Of a stretch of 20,235 nt of DNA, positions 1 through 9,134 are shown piece by piece. Each line of letters starts with the position of its first letter. Position 1 is the first letter of the stretch. The position numbers and the translations under genes were made by a program. The DNA lies in contig MU130267.1 of assembly GCA_015039465.1 (NCBI GenBank), positions 1-20,235 of the forward strand, given 5' to 3'. Source of the stretch: Phlegmacium glaucopus. Its lineage: Eukaryota > Basidiomycota > Agaricomycetes > Agaricales > Cortinariaceae. The notes under the pieces were generated by a model that had not been told where the DNA came from, did not search any database, and saw only the letters and a program-made list of their open reading frames with translations.

Positions 1-470
1 ATTTCAGGTTGTTTGAATGGCGCCATTATGAGACTACAGATCATTAGATTTGGTGAGGAGGGAGGGTTGGTGTCTGGGCTTACCGAGTTTAAAAGATGGA
101 CGGATAGCGAAGGGGTATGACCTTAGAAATGTACAAAGAGTCGAAGAGAGGACAGAGAGCGAATTGGTCTGGGCTAACCAGACCAATCAGGGATGTTGAA
201 TGAGAAAAAGAAGACTCGAAGAGAGGACAGAGAGCAGATTAGTCTGGGCTAACCAGACCAATCGGTGATGTTGAATGAGATAGGGACTCGAAGTTGGTGA
301 TGTTGAATGAGATAGAGAGCGGATTGGTCTGGGCTAACCAGACCAATCGGTGATGCTGAATGAGATAGGGACTCAAAGTTGGTGATGTGGAATGAGATAG
401 AGAGTGGATTGATCTGGGCTAACCAGGTCAATCGGTGATGTTGAACGAAAGAGACGAAGAGACGAAGAGA
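1..470. repeat. Degenerate tandem array with short hairpins (family A)
   Basis: Repeated phrases containing GAATGAGATAG, ACTCGAAGTTGGTGATG and GAGAGCGGATTGG recur several times between about 120 and 450. Four copies contain a short inverted repeat with arms ATTGGTCTGG and CCAGACCAAT around the loop GCTAA (for example 163-187 and 323-347). The copy near 408-432 has changed arms that still pair through one G-T wobble. The overlapping reading frames here are products of the repeat and no gene is called. Polarity (normal or reversed) could not be decided for this part. Confidence 0.7.
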
Positions 471-589
471 GCGGAAGTGTGTGAACCGTGACCATGTGAG
501 CTGTGACCGTGAGAAAAATGTGACAATCAGATAAACATAGGCGTCCTCTTGGCTTGCCTCCATCACTACTACTCTCTTCTTCGTCAAGA

Positions 590-1035
590 TGAGAAAATCT
601 GGTTAGCCCAGATTTTCTCAACTATAGCCCAGCGTTCCTCGTCTTGGTTCCCTCCATCACTACTCTCCCCCTCGCCAAGATGAGAACACGGCCTTCCTCA
701 TCGTGGCTTGCCTCCTTCACTACTACTCTCTTCTTCGTCAAGATGAGAAAATCTGGTTAGCCCAGATTTTCTCAACTAGAGCCCAGCGTTCCTCGTTTTG
801 GTTCCCTCCATCACTACTCTCTTCTTCGTCTAGCCCAGATTTTCTCAACAAGAGCCCAGCGTTCCTCGTTTTGGTTCCCTCCATCACTACTCTCTTCTTC
901 GTCTAGCCCAGATTTTCTCAACAAGAGCCCAGCGTTCCTCATTTTGGTTCCCTCCATCACTACTCTCTTCTTCGTCAAGATGAGAAAATCTGGTTAGCCC
1001 AGATTTTCTCAACTATAGCCCGGCGTTCCTGGTCT
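590..1035. repeat. Tandem array, unit about 73 bp, with perfect 29-nt hairpins (family B)
   Basis: The phrase TAGCCCAGATTTTCTCAAC recurs, at exact 73-bp spacing between 831 and 904, followed each time by a GCGTTCCTCGTTTTGG and CCCTCCATCACTACTCTC stretch. Three copies (591-619, 745-773, 982-1010) contain a perfect inverted repeat with 12-bp arms, GAGAAAATCTGG and CCAGATTTTCTC, around TTAGC. The loop region is the reverse complement of the one in family A to its left, so the two arrays look like inverted relatives. No gene is supported. Confidence 0.75.
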
Positions 1036-1131
1036 TGGCTTCCATCCATCACTCCCATCCTGCTTCATTAGATCGACAATATTCAGCCTTGTTTTTCTCT
1101 ACGATACTTATTTGGGCATTCCCTAGTTCGA

Positions 1132-1136
<5 letters not shown>

Positions 1137-1161
<25 letters not shown>
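1137..1161. repeat. Poly-A tract of 25 bases
   Basis: An uninterrupted run of A, flanked by AGTTCGAT on the left and ATCGAACT on the right, which are inverted copies of each other. Because both flanks belong to one inverted pair, both are probably in the same (reversed) polarity. Confidence 0.9.
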
Positions 1162-1162
<1 letters not shown>

Positions 1163-3229
1163 GATCGAACTGATTCAGTCACAGCGTCAACGGGATTGTG
1201 ATATCAGAATGACTTCTGAGAAAGAGTAAGTGGGAGAAGAGATATGAGAGGGTGGAGTCAGTGGAGAGATAAGTAGGAGTAGGAGCAGGAGTAGAGATAA
1301 GAAAGGGGGATGGAGACACACAATGTTCAGATTCCGATTCGGAAGGGATTTACTTGTTGTACCTTAGAGAACTGGATTTCTGACCAGGTGACGAGAGACC
1401 AACCACAAAATATTGTTGTTGTTGTTGTTAAATATAGTAAGTTCTGATTACTTTAGTTTCTTTCAATTATATCACTTTATTTTTATTTATTTTTTGTTTG
1501 GGTGGGGGGTTCACTCCCCCCATGTAGTAACAGCAACAGCAGTAGTGATCAGCACCAACACCAACACCACTCTGCTTCACAACAACTTGAATGTATAAGT
1601 TGTGGGTGGGAGTATATCAGTGGATTCTGTAAAGAATTCACGGTATGTTCAAATCAAGAAGTGTGACAGTGTTTGTAAAATTGTGAAGAATGGGAATGGG
1701 AGTATGGGAATTCCCAAAACTTTGGGAACTTGTAGTGATCTTTAAAGTGATTCAGGAAACACTGTACACACTGAGGAAATTTGAGTTAGTGTACAAGACC
1801 CGACGGAAACGTATCTAACTTCAGAAGCACAATGTTGAAGGTCACGACACTGGTTACCTCTCTTGATTTTAATTTACATATACGGATTACATAAATTAAA
1901 CTCAACACCGATTCAAGATACCGTTGACACATTCGATCAACCCACTTTTTGTGTACCTCACACAAAGTCTGGACCTTTCTAGGTTGTCGTTCTGTCCCAG
2001 GAACTATGTTCTGTGTACCCACCCACCCGGTGTACAGTTATACTCCCCTCCGAGATTCCATTACAATCTCACTACTGAACAACAATCCAGAAAAGTCTAG
2101 TCTTTTCCGTGACAGTAGATCACTGTACGGCTTCGATTCCCTCTCCTCCCACCCACTTTTCCTTTTGTTCATTGCGACATCCTCGAGTTGGACCCTAATA
2201 ACAGTTCGCGAAGTTACGGTCGTTCCTACTTCTCTCTCTCCCTTACACGTGTACTACGTGAAGAGTAGAAGAGTTTCTGACTTAAGATAGAGAAACGAAC
2301 ATGGAGTGAAGTGACATCTTTACGTAACTTCCAACCTACAGGACACTACTAAAACTCTTTATACTTAGGTCCTCTTCCTCAAACGTTACCTAGAACTCCT
2401 TAACACTGATCCTACTTGTTGACTCACGACCTGTACACTAATAACTGTCCTCTCGTACGACCTTTTTGTTGTACCAACCAACCAAATAAAACCCAAATAA
2501 ATTGAATTACTTTTTTAGAGCTTTTTACACACTACACTGTCTCACTACTTTGATCTGGTACGATCTATCGTGACCACACGTGTTGTACTTATGATACTTT
2601 GATATTGAGTGACATCAATACCACTACACTGACATCCTATGATATTCTATGATATTAAAACACACTACACTGATATCCGATGATATTAAACCACACTGTA
2701 TTGATACTGTTTGATACCCTTTAGGGACTAAAACGACTACTAAGGTCCTGGGTTCAATTTTTGTCGAATACTAGGACTCGGAGGACTTCACAGATTTGGT
2801 TCGGTCAAAGAATAAAACACGAATAACTACAATTCAACTTTAGTTCGTCGTTCGGACAAATTCATAAAGAGATTAAAGGGACTGAACTTATATTGAAGGT
2901 AGTACATATGTGTGAGGTGTCACAATGTATATGATATCGGATCTCACAACCTTATAAGTTAGATTAGTACAGCAATAGTGTGGTATAACGTAGTAGTACT
3001 CGGTCGACCTATGACTGGTTATCGCCTTACAGGAGTATCGTGACGGAAATTGGAATTATGTGTCGGAGCAACATGAAAACATATATAAGATCAGAGAACC
3101 CCCACCATTGGGAGTAGCCTAACTTGGTTATGTAAAACATAGGGGCGAGAGTGATCAAGGACGGGACACAGATCGTTGGTCAACTCGAAAAACAAGAAGT
3201 TAGGCTGGGGATTAAAGATGTATCTCTAA

Positions 3230-3420
3230 TTGGGCCCATTGGGATCCCATAAAAAAAGTCTGGGTATGGGAATGGGCGGTTCTTGGAATGGGAGCCGATC
3301 GCCCATGCCCAAACCTCCCCAAGCCCATGCCCATACACCCCATGTATCCCCATGTATCCCCATACATCCCCATACATCCCCATACATCCTATATCGTCAC
3401 TATCCTGGGTCCTCTGCAGA
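3230..3420. repeat. CCCAT-rich low-complexity stretch with a 10-bp tandem repeat
   Basis: Five 10-bp units, CATGTATCCC or CATACATCCC, run from 3341 to 3390. They are preceded by GCCCATGCCC-type repeats and by palindromic GGGATCCC-like motifs near 3240. GpC exceeds CpG here, unlike the flanks, so this may be a normal-polarity island inside the reversed block. The open frames that cross it are repeat translations. Confidence 0.6.
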
Positions 3421-3454
3421 TCCCTACATTTGCGTGGTAAAAACGCCAAAGTGT

Positions 3455-3640
3455 TGGAAACGTCATATGAACGTCTACGAGTGTATAACAACACCTATGA
3501 ACGTCTAGTAGCGTCCAGTAGCGTGTATGAGCGTGTATGAGCGTCGAGTAGTGTCTTGTGAACGTCTAGTAGCGTCTACGAACGTCAGTAGTGGTTGTAA
3601 GCGTAATAGTAAACGTCAACGGTCGACAAGAGCGTTAGTA
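3455..3640. repeat. Degenerate short tandem repeats
   Basis: Short units of the type ACGTCTAGTAGCGTC and GCGTGTATGA recur irregularly. Read backwards they become CTGCGATGATCTGCA-like units with ordinary CA/TG-rich composition, consistent with reversed polarity. Confidence 0.5.
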
Positions 3641-4131
3641 ATTTGTGCTGAGGTTTTTTCCAGTGAGTCCACTGACATAATGAGTAGTGGAAATAAAAAT
3701 AGAACAGGGGAAATAAACCGAGAATAGAGGATACAAAGTAATGGTTTAATGGTCTAGGTACACTGAGGCGAAATTGGGTGTAAAATGTAAGGACAAAGTG
3801 GAAAGGCGTGAATCGATAACGATCAATGATATAATAATCGTCATCGTTCATCCCATTGTTTTCTCTCCTCCTTGCCTGCTTAATGGTGTGAAAACTAGGG
3901 TGGAAACCTTGCAGCATGACTCGATGAGAACGTGAGGAAGTTTTAGTAGGACGTGTGAAGCGAAAAAGACGCGTAATAGAGCGTGAAATTTCGTTTGGAA
4001 GTGTGGAGTATTTTGGAGTGATAGTGGATAACTTCTCTTGATGTAGTTGGGGTGCTTGATGCATGATGAACGCCAGACTGGGGTGGCGTCCATGTAGTCG
4101 CCCAAAGCAGTTCCGATACATCATTTAATGG

Positions 4132-5990
4132 GATACATTATTAGTATAGGGTCAGGAGAAGCTCATATAGGAGGAATAGTCGGAAGTGTAGACCTTCCTA
4201 ACACTGACGAAAGTGTAGTGATAGTAGATGTATAGGGTATTCTGAGGTTTGAGGCTCCGTGTACTCCCGTGCACAACTGACTTGACTCTCTGTTGACGTC
4301 TCCACGCTGTCGTTTTAAACCGGGAATGACTTCTGCACAAGTTGTAGTTGCCTCCACCGACATTAACATTTATACTCAGTCCCTTACATAAAACAAAACT
4401 AACCCATTGTATGGACCCTACCTGTCCATCAGGTTACGGTATGCGCTGTCGACGCCTATTTGTACGGACGTCAGATGGGTGGTGACTTCGTGCAACTGCT
4501 GTACAAGGACCAGACATGACTCTATGGCCAGCTCGAGCTGGTACCTCTAGACAACCAAATCCTCGTGTCTCGCGGCCCTCTGACAGTTTTTACAAAAAAC
4601 AAACGATTTTTACTACAAGCACTCAGATTCTTTTCTTTATTTTATTACATTACGTCTTTTGTTACGTGGAATCGTTGTAAACAAAGGTGCAGCAGTAGAC
4701 TCAGGAACCATTAACTAAATATACTTGCGAGTTTGAGCAGCGCCTGCTAGACGGAACGACAGAACTAGGTTAGTAACAGGGTAGGCCGAAAGAACTTTAT
4801 TCACTCAAACACAACTCCTACCTCTTGATATATCGCAAGTCAAGTTACAAACTTCGTCCATTTTATGTAGTGTATGGGTAACGTTACGCCATTTGGAGAC
4901 TTATCAGACAGTACAGCATCATGAATAAGTCGTAGGTAAAAGGGTTACACTGCCGCCGTGCTTAACTCCCACGTATGAGATGAAACTCTCGTGTCCACCG
5001 CTCCACAACTAGTTCTACTAGGTACCGTCCTTAATGGTAACGCTACAATCCTCTCGGTGCCCTTTTCTTATCACAACGCAGGAACTTTTCGAAGCCTTCT
5101 TCCATTCATATGTTCTAACGTAACATAGTTACCACTGAATGATCTTCTTAAAGAGGGTTGACTGGACGTTAGAAGGTGAGAGGGAACGAGTCGAGTATAG
5201 CTGCTTCTAGGTACAGTGCGAGTGGTCACTAGCGTAGGTCTCGTGACGCTATTAGCTATCGCTTAACATAGTACAGTATGCAACTCAAGGTCGCACAACT
5301 CTGTAGCGCACCGTACTACGCACGTCCCTCTGGTTCGAGAGGTTCTTCACGTATGGTAACACCTTCCTACTCACAACAGCTCAAGAACTAACGTATACGC
5401 CAAAACGCTTCGACTCTGTCAGAAAGTCGGTATCCATGTGTCAAATATATTCGTCAAGAGTGGAATTGGTTGTAATTTGTCTGTCCAACTTGTGAGAGTA
5501 GTTCGAGGTTGGAGAGGAATCGACTGTAGTTGAGTGTGTATAGTCCATTCGGAAGTTGTAATAGCAGCAGTAGCAGTAGGAGTTGCAGAAGCGAGAGGGA
5601 ACTTCAGGCAAGGAGTTGTAGTTCCAGAAGGCGGTTACGCCGTTTACGGAAACGCCGAAGTAGGTAATGGACCAGACGAAAGCGAGGACCATGTAGTTTG
5701 ACTGCTTAATATGAGAAGTGGTGGTCCAAATCTTACACGCACTTCGTGGCTCACGCCAATCGCCGTGGACCTTTACTGAGCTCGTTTAGGAGTTCAAGTA
5801 GTTGGTACCATAACAATAACCTACGCAATAGCGTCCATTACGACTCGTGGACCGCTAGACCACTCAGCAATATAGTTTATTATTAGTTGATAGAGTGATT
5901 GGAAGAGGCTTTGAGGTTTTAGTAGATCCTAGAAGCGTTTACGACGTCGTTCCAAATATGGCCTCACTCTTACGCGTTGAAGTTGATGTA
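4132..5990. pseudogene. hAT-family (Ac-like) transposase, readable only in reversed, uncomplemented polarity
   Basis: Read from high to low coordinates without complementing, this encodes most of a fungal hAT transposase, a DDE transposase with an RNase H-like core. Segments seen in order: VVEVAHSHSGINLAAAF, ITCDNASNN, then the signature ANRTRCFTHILNLVVKSI, then MPRDVSTRWNSTYDMI, DATLFFSRGSPNIAMVIPAM, KLTYFKKAGWDNDWI, and the C-terminal dimerisation region ALDYLSIPATSVDVEHVFSK ending at a TAG (4134-4132). Introns fit GT-AG in the same reversed reading at 5901-5850, 5141-5091, 4876-4827 and 4413-4359 (50-55 nt), and the reading frame is kept across them. The exon around 4625-4530 has an in-frame stop and an apparent frameshift, and the N-terminal BED-finger part was not found, so this is probably a decayed copy. 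Neither real strand codes for it. Confidence 0.85.
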
Positions 5991-6830
5991 GTGGTTTTGT
6001 AGTGCTACAAACATAGACCTATGTATGTATTTGTATCATTATTTTATGGACATTTGAAGCTTTAAGCACATTTATCTATGTACACTTACGAAGGTTGATT
6101 TTTATATGTTAGGTGCTGTTATTTACACTTGGGATGTTGAGGTCGTTGTTAAATGTTCCCCGACGTACCTAACGGTTCGTACGTTCTCGTACATTCTTAA
6201 TGGCTTATACATTTTAAAATCAGTGTTCATAACCTTACACCTGTTATGTTCTCGTGTATAACCTGACGGTCTTTCCAACTGATACATTTTAAAATCAGTG
6301 TTCATAATCTAACATCTTTTATGTTCCCATATCTAAATAGACGTCTGATATATTTTAGGAGTACGATACATTTGAGGGTGTACAGGAAAAGAGTTACATT
6401 TGGGATGTAACGGCATATATGGAAGTGGTGTTATTCAGTGGAATATATCAGTATGTTTGAGTCCAGAACTAGGGAATGTTAGGTTTCGTGGTTACAGTCT
6501 GTTATGTCTATTATATTAAGGATAAATCCATGTGTACTACATCTGCTGTTCCCTCTTCCTGAACTCATTTCGCCAGTCATACCAGGCTCCGTTGCATTTT
6601 GTAAAGGTCGTTACTCCCTCAGGCTGTCGTCCTCCGCCGTTCACACTTCGGTGACGGTTGGTAGATTAATTTTATGATGTTTCACTGTCCAGCTCTTTAC
6701 TCGTTACTCGTTGTATTGATCATAAATTTTACGTTAATTATTTCATTTTATTTATTCTACTACTATGTATGTACCTCTAAATTGCTCAGGAAGTTAAGAA
6801 GAATCGTCCTGGTCGAGCGTCGAGTCAGCA

Positions 6831-6921
6831 AGGGGATCCAAAGTTAATAATATTTCAAAGGGATATCTACAAGTGACTCACCTAGCAGGGGATCCAAAGA
6901 GGAAAGGATGGGGATCCCTGC
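6831..6921. repeat. 91-bp repeat, copy 1, with palindromic right half
   Basis: Identical over 91 of 91 bases to 20145-20235, in the same orientation. It contains AGGGGATCCAAAG twice and ends in an inverted copy. Just outside the shared part, CCTAGCAGGGGATCC (6881-6895) pairs with GGATCCCTGCTAGG (6912-6925). It is embedded between stretches that look reversed, so it appears to be a normal-polarity island. It may be a piece of a transposon end; no family could be assigned. Confidence 0.85.
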
Positions 6922-6998
6922 TAGGCTAAGGGGTATTTAAGTACTAATATGGACATAACGGAGATATAAAATAAATAAAGGAATGATACAATAATAAT

Positions 6999-7013
6999 TA
7001 ATTAATTAATTAA
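6999..7013. repeat. TTAA/ATTA microsatellite
   Basis: Four tandem copies of a 4-bp unit (ATTA) followed by AAG, at the edge of the next stretch that looks reversed. Confidence 0.7.
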
Positions 7014-7019
7014 GAAGTG

Positions 7020-7165
7020 GTGTGATGTGAAAAATAAAAATAAAAGATGGAGCGAACCGGAGGACTGGAGTCGGACCGGAGTTACGGAGTTCCAGAGTAG
7101 ACCGGTGACGGAAGTGGAGTTGGACGGAAGGTCGGAGGTCGTCGGAAAGGTGGGATGTATGAGTC
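7020..7165. other. Probable second mirror-polarity segment
   Basis: Between 7041 and 7160 there are about eleven CpG and one GpC, the reverse of the neighbouring normal sequence. Read backwards it becomes TGG/CTG/GCC-rich with ordinary composition. The next 230 bases (7170-7395) have normal composition and contain 7289-7318, which matches reversed 1230-1201, so the right-hand polarity switch lies between about 7160 and 7285. No protein was recognised in this segment in either polarity. Confidence 0.6.
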
Positions 7166-7395
7166 TGCGATTGAGGTTTGGGTTGAAATTGGGTGTCCCC
7201 TAACATATAGCAGATAGCAGTAGACAATAGGTTGACAGTAAGGGACTGAAAAAGTGAACTTAGAGAGATTAAGGAGGAGGATGAGGATGAATAAGAGAGA
7301 GTCTTCAGCAAGACTATAGCAATTGACAGTAGGGGACAGTAACAGGTAAAAGGTTGAAAAAGTGAACTTGAGGGAGGAATTCACTGGAATTCCAC
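7166..7395. other. Gene-free stretch with two similar sub-repeats
   Basis: Two phrases, each with GTTGAAAAAGTGAACTT or CTGAAAAAGTGAACTT, lie about 100 bp apart (near 7242 and 7351), each beside GACAGTA-type motifs, suggesting an old tandem duplication. Two overlapping minus-strand frames cross here but show serine/leucine-rich low complexity and no recognised domain. Confidence 0.5.
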
Positions 7396-7952
7396 TGAGA
7401 AGATGACTGTTGGGGAGTAAGAATGAATTGCTTCATTTTGGCTAATCTCTCCTTGATTTCAGTCATCCTCGTTAGGTGCTCTCACATACTATCACCTTCA
7501 GCATAATGACTCATTTGGAGTTGAGTCAAAAGGTTTGTCTTGTACATGGTGCCTTTGTCTGTGTGAATTGATGTGTTCTTTTTCCATACAGCCACAGCAT
7601 CTATTTCATTCTTTACTTGAGTGAAGGTGGAGTTGTCAATCATCCTATAGATTATTTTGTGGACTTATGCTTGTTTTTGATCGTATTCATCCTGCTCAAC
7701 TTCATGTTTTTCAAATTCTTCCTCATTCAGTGTTGCTAACAAGCCTGGCAAATAATGATCCCCTACTCATTCCACTAGTTGTATCCATTTTCGTGCTGTT
7801 CCCATGACATGTCTCCTCAGGCCTTTCGAGGCAAGATAATTCATTACTTATTCAGTGTATGTTGTCCAATTTGAGCCATTTGAATGTAGCTTCAGAATTG
7901 TTAGACCTTGGCTTGAGGCTGGGTTCACATCAGAGGTGCCTTCAGGGCCCAT
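7396..7952 (-). pseudogene. Ty1/Copia-type gag polyprotein fragment
   Basis: From an ATG at 7952 (CAT at 7950-7952 on plus) one frame gives a typical Copia gag (UBN2-type) sequence: LTILKLHSNGSNWTTYTE, then NYLASKGLRRHVMGTARKW, a glutamate-rich EEFEKHEVEQDEYDQKQA, NEIDAVAVWKKNTSIHTDKG, MYKTNLLTQLQ and MTEIKERLAKM. Gag forms the particle that packages retrotransposon RNA. Four stop codons interrupt the same frame (TAA, TGA, TAA, TGA). The one after GDSM stands where an arginine codon is usual in this family, fitting CGA changed to TGA. Similarity fades below about 7400, and no protease, integrase or reverse transcriptase follows, so this is a dead fragment. A candidate LTR lies 30 bp upstream, as expected for its 5' end. 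Confidence 0.8.
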
Positions 7953-7981
7953 AACCTGTAGAATACACAGGGTAACCAAAA

Positions 7982-8605
7982 TGTTATACAACTAATGATT
8001 AATGACCAAAAGAAAGTAAGTAATAGGTATGATATAACAAATGAATGACTTGTCACATAGATGACAACAAAAATAAGTAAAGAGTATTATGTAATATGTA
8101 AGTAAACAAGTAATAAGTGAAAGTGTGTTTTGCAATGTTGATCAACAACTCTCAAGGGCAGTCTGTTGGGTATGTGGTATTACAAACTCTATTTTTTTCT
8201 TTTTCTTAACTCCACTGAATACATTGTTGTTTCACTCACACATGCCTTATACTCCTTTTTCATTACTGTCTACATGCTTTTCCCTTTGTCTTTTCATTGT
8301 TTCATAATATGTTTCATCTATGACTCACATACATGTGAATGACTCATTGCATGAGTCATCTTTACTTTTACCTATGACTTGTTCATTACATGTGACTCAT
8401 CCTTTTACTATAAAAACCTGTATTTACCTTTTGTACTTTCCTCAGCTAGTTCTTGAGAATAGTACTCACTTCTCCTCTTGATCTCTCTCAAACCTTCTAA
8501 GACAATACCAAAGTAACTCAGCAATCTTGAAGGCTCACTGATTAGAATCAATCTTTTATCAACTGTTTAAGATCAGAGTTGTCTGAATCTTTCAAAGTCA
8601 TAACA
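7982..8605 (-). mobile_element. Candidate LTR of the Copia element
   Basis: The segment begins TGTTAT and ends ATAACA, the short inverted ends expected of an LTR, and is 624 bp long. On the minus strand it lies directly upstream of the gag fragment, followed by TTTTGGTTACC, which could act as a primer-binding site. Its outer end abuts the helicase fragment. A TATA-like CTATAAAAACC is on the plus strand, which would suit the opposite orientation, so orientation rests on the gag position. No second LTR is present, so target duplication cannot be tested. Confidence 0.45.
8321..8417 (+). promoter_or_regulatory. TGACTCA cluster and TATA-like box inside the LTR candidate
   Basis: Four TGACTCA/TGAGTCA motifs (8321-8327, 8340-8346, 8352-8358 on the opposite strand, 8393-8399) lie within 80 bp; two form the palindrome ATGACTCATTGCATGAGTCAT. 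CTATAAAAACC follows at 8408-8418. TGACTCA is the known site of Gcn4/AP-1-type bZIP activators. A promoter role here is inferred from the layout only. Confidence 0.5.
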
Positions 8606-8765
8606 TGTGGGGTTGGATCTTAGGAATGCTGTGTTCACACATGGACAGTTATATGTGGCTATTTCTCAAGTTACCTCTGTACATAATATTAAGGCTATCT
8701 GGGACAGTAGATTTGATTCACCTGTAACTAAAAACATGGTATACCCAGAAGTGATTATTGATTAG
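8604..8765 (+). pseudogene. C-terminal fragment of a Helitron/Pif1-like helicase
   Basis: The frame reads HVGLDLRNAVFTHGQLYVAI, then SQVTSVHNIKAI, and ends PVTKNMVYPEVIID with TAG at 8763-8765. This is the conserved final motif of Pif1-family helicases, including the helicase half of Helitron Rep-helicase proteins, where the usual form is HGQLYVALSRVTS. The upstream helicase and replication-initiator parts are absent: in frame there is a TAA directly before HVG, where the candidate LTR ends. A Helitron-type 3' terminus lies about 100 bp downstream, the normal layout for the 3' end of an autonomous Helitron. A chromosomal Pif1 gene is less likely given that terminus. Confidence 0.75.
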
Positions 8766-8837
8766 GATTTAGTGTGTGTTGGGATGTAGGACTGTGTGGA
8801 CTGTTGTGATATAAACTGTATACGCTGTTGTGATGCA

Positions 8838-8873
8838 GCCAGGGTCCAGGGGCAGAGCCCCCAGCAAGCCTAG
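8838..8873 (+). mobile_element. Helitron-type 3' terminus (hairpin plus CTAG)
   Basis: A short GC-rich hairpin, GGGGC-AGA-GCCCC (8849-8861), is followed after eight bases by CTAG (8870-8873). Helitrons end in CTRR with a hairpin about 10 bp upstream. The helicase tail just upstream supports this. The base after CTAG is A rather than the usual T, which weakens the call a little. Confidence 0.55.
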
Positions 8874-9134
8874 AATCTGTGCTGCAGGCTGGCCAAGCAG
8901 AGCAGAGCCATGGCTGAAGGTATGGGCTCATTGGCTTGTGAAAACATAAGTCATCACTCATCAGGTGTGGATGAGACCTTTAACAGTACAGGCCAGTGTC
9001 AATTATTGTTGATGAGAGTTTCAAAATATTTCTGCTAAAAATTTGGAATTTAGGTTTTTGTTCCAAAACATAATGCAATTGAAAGTCAACAAGGTAAAGT
9101 ACAAACATTATTATACTTTGTTGATTAGACTACT
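8874..9134. other. Intergenic stretch between Helitron end and NLR gene
   Basis: No reading frame or RNA is supported. The part nearest 9135 would be the 3' untranslated region of the minus-strand NLR gene. Confidence 0.6.

Larger units (their letters stand above)
1164..6826. other. Mirror-polarity block: sequence reversed but not complemented
   Basis: What is seen: reading this stretch backwards, without complementing, gives a hAT transposase with introns (4132-5990) and gives matches to normal parts of the window. Positions 1198 down to 1164 match 19535-19570 at 33 of 36 bases; 1230 down to 1201 match 7289-7318 at 27 of 30. CpG is common and GpC nearly absent (about 10 against 1 in 2281-2700), the opposite of the normal region 7441-7930. 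Outside the transposase, 1200-3200 holds no recognisable gene in any reading, and is AT-rich and repeat-like with GATATT-type repeats at about 2630-2710. Inference: a data or assembly error. The left edge is not located. A low-complexity stretch near 3230-3420 may be a normal-polarity island. Confidence 0.85.

Noticed and set aside
1949..2290. Plus-strand frame of 113 codons
   Set aside because: It lies in sequence with reversed-polarity composition and shows no domain.
3180..4124. Open frames of 85-179 codons on both strands
   Set aside because: They are translations of low-complexity repeats and of reversed-polarity sequence, without domains or consistent codon pattern.
1164..6826. Ordinary chromosomal inversion or antisense gene
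   Set aside because: An inversion gives the reverse complement. Both true strands were considered and neither encodes the hAT protein; only plain reversal does.
6881..6930. Helitron 3' end formed by the CCTAGCAGG hairpin
   Set aside because: The CTAG and CTAA motifs present lie within the stem or are followed by G, and no spacer between hairpin and terminus fits.
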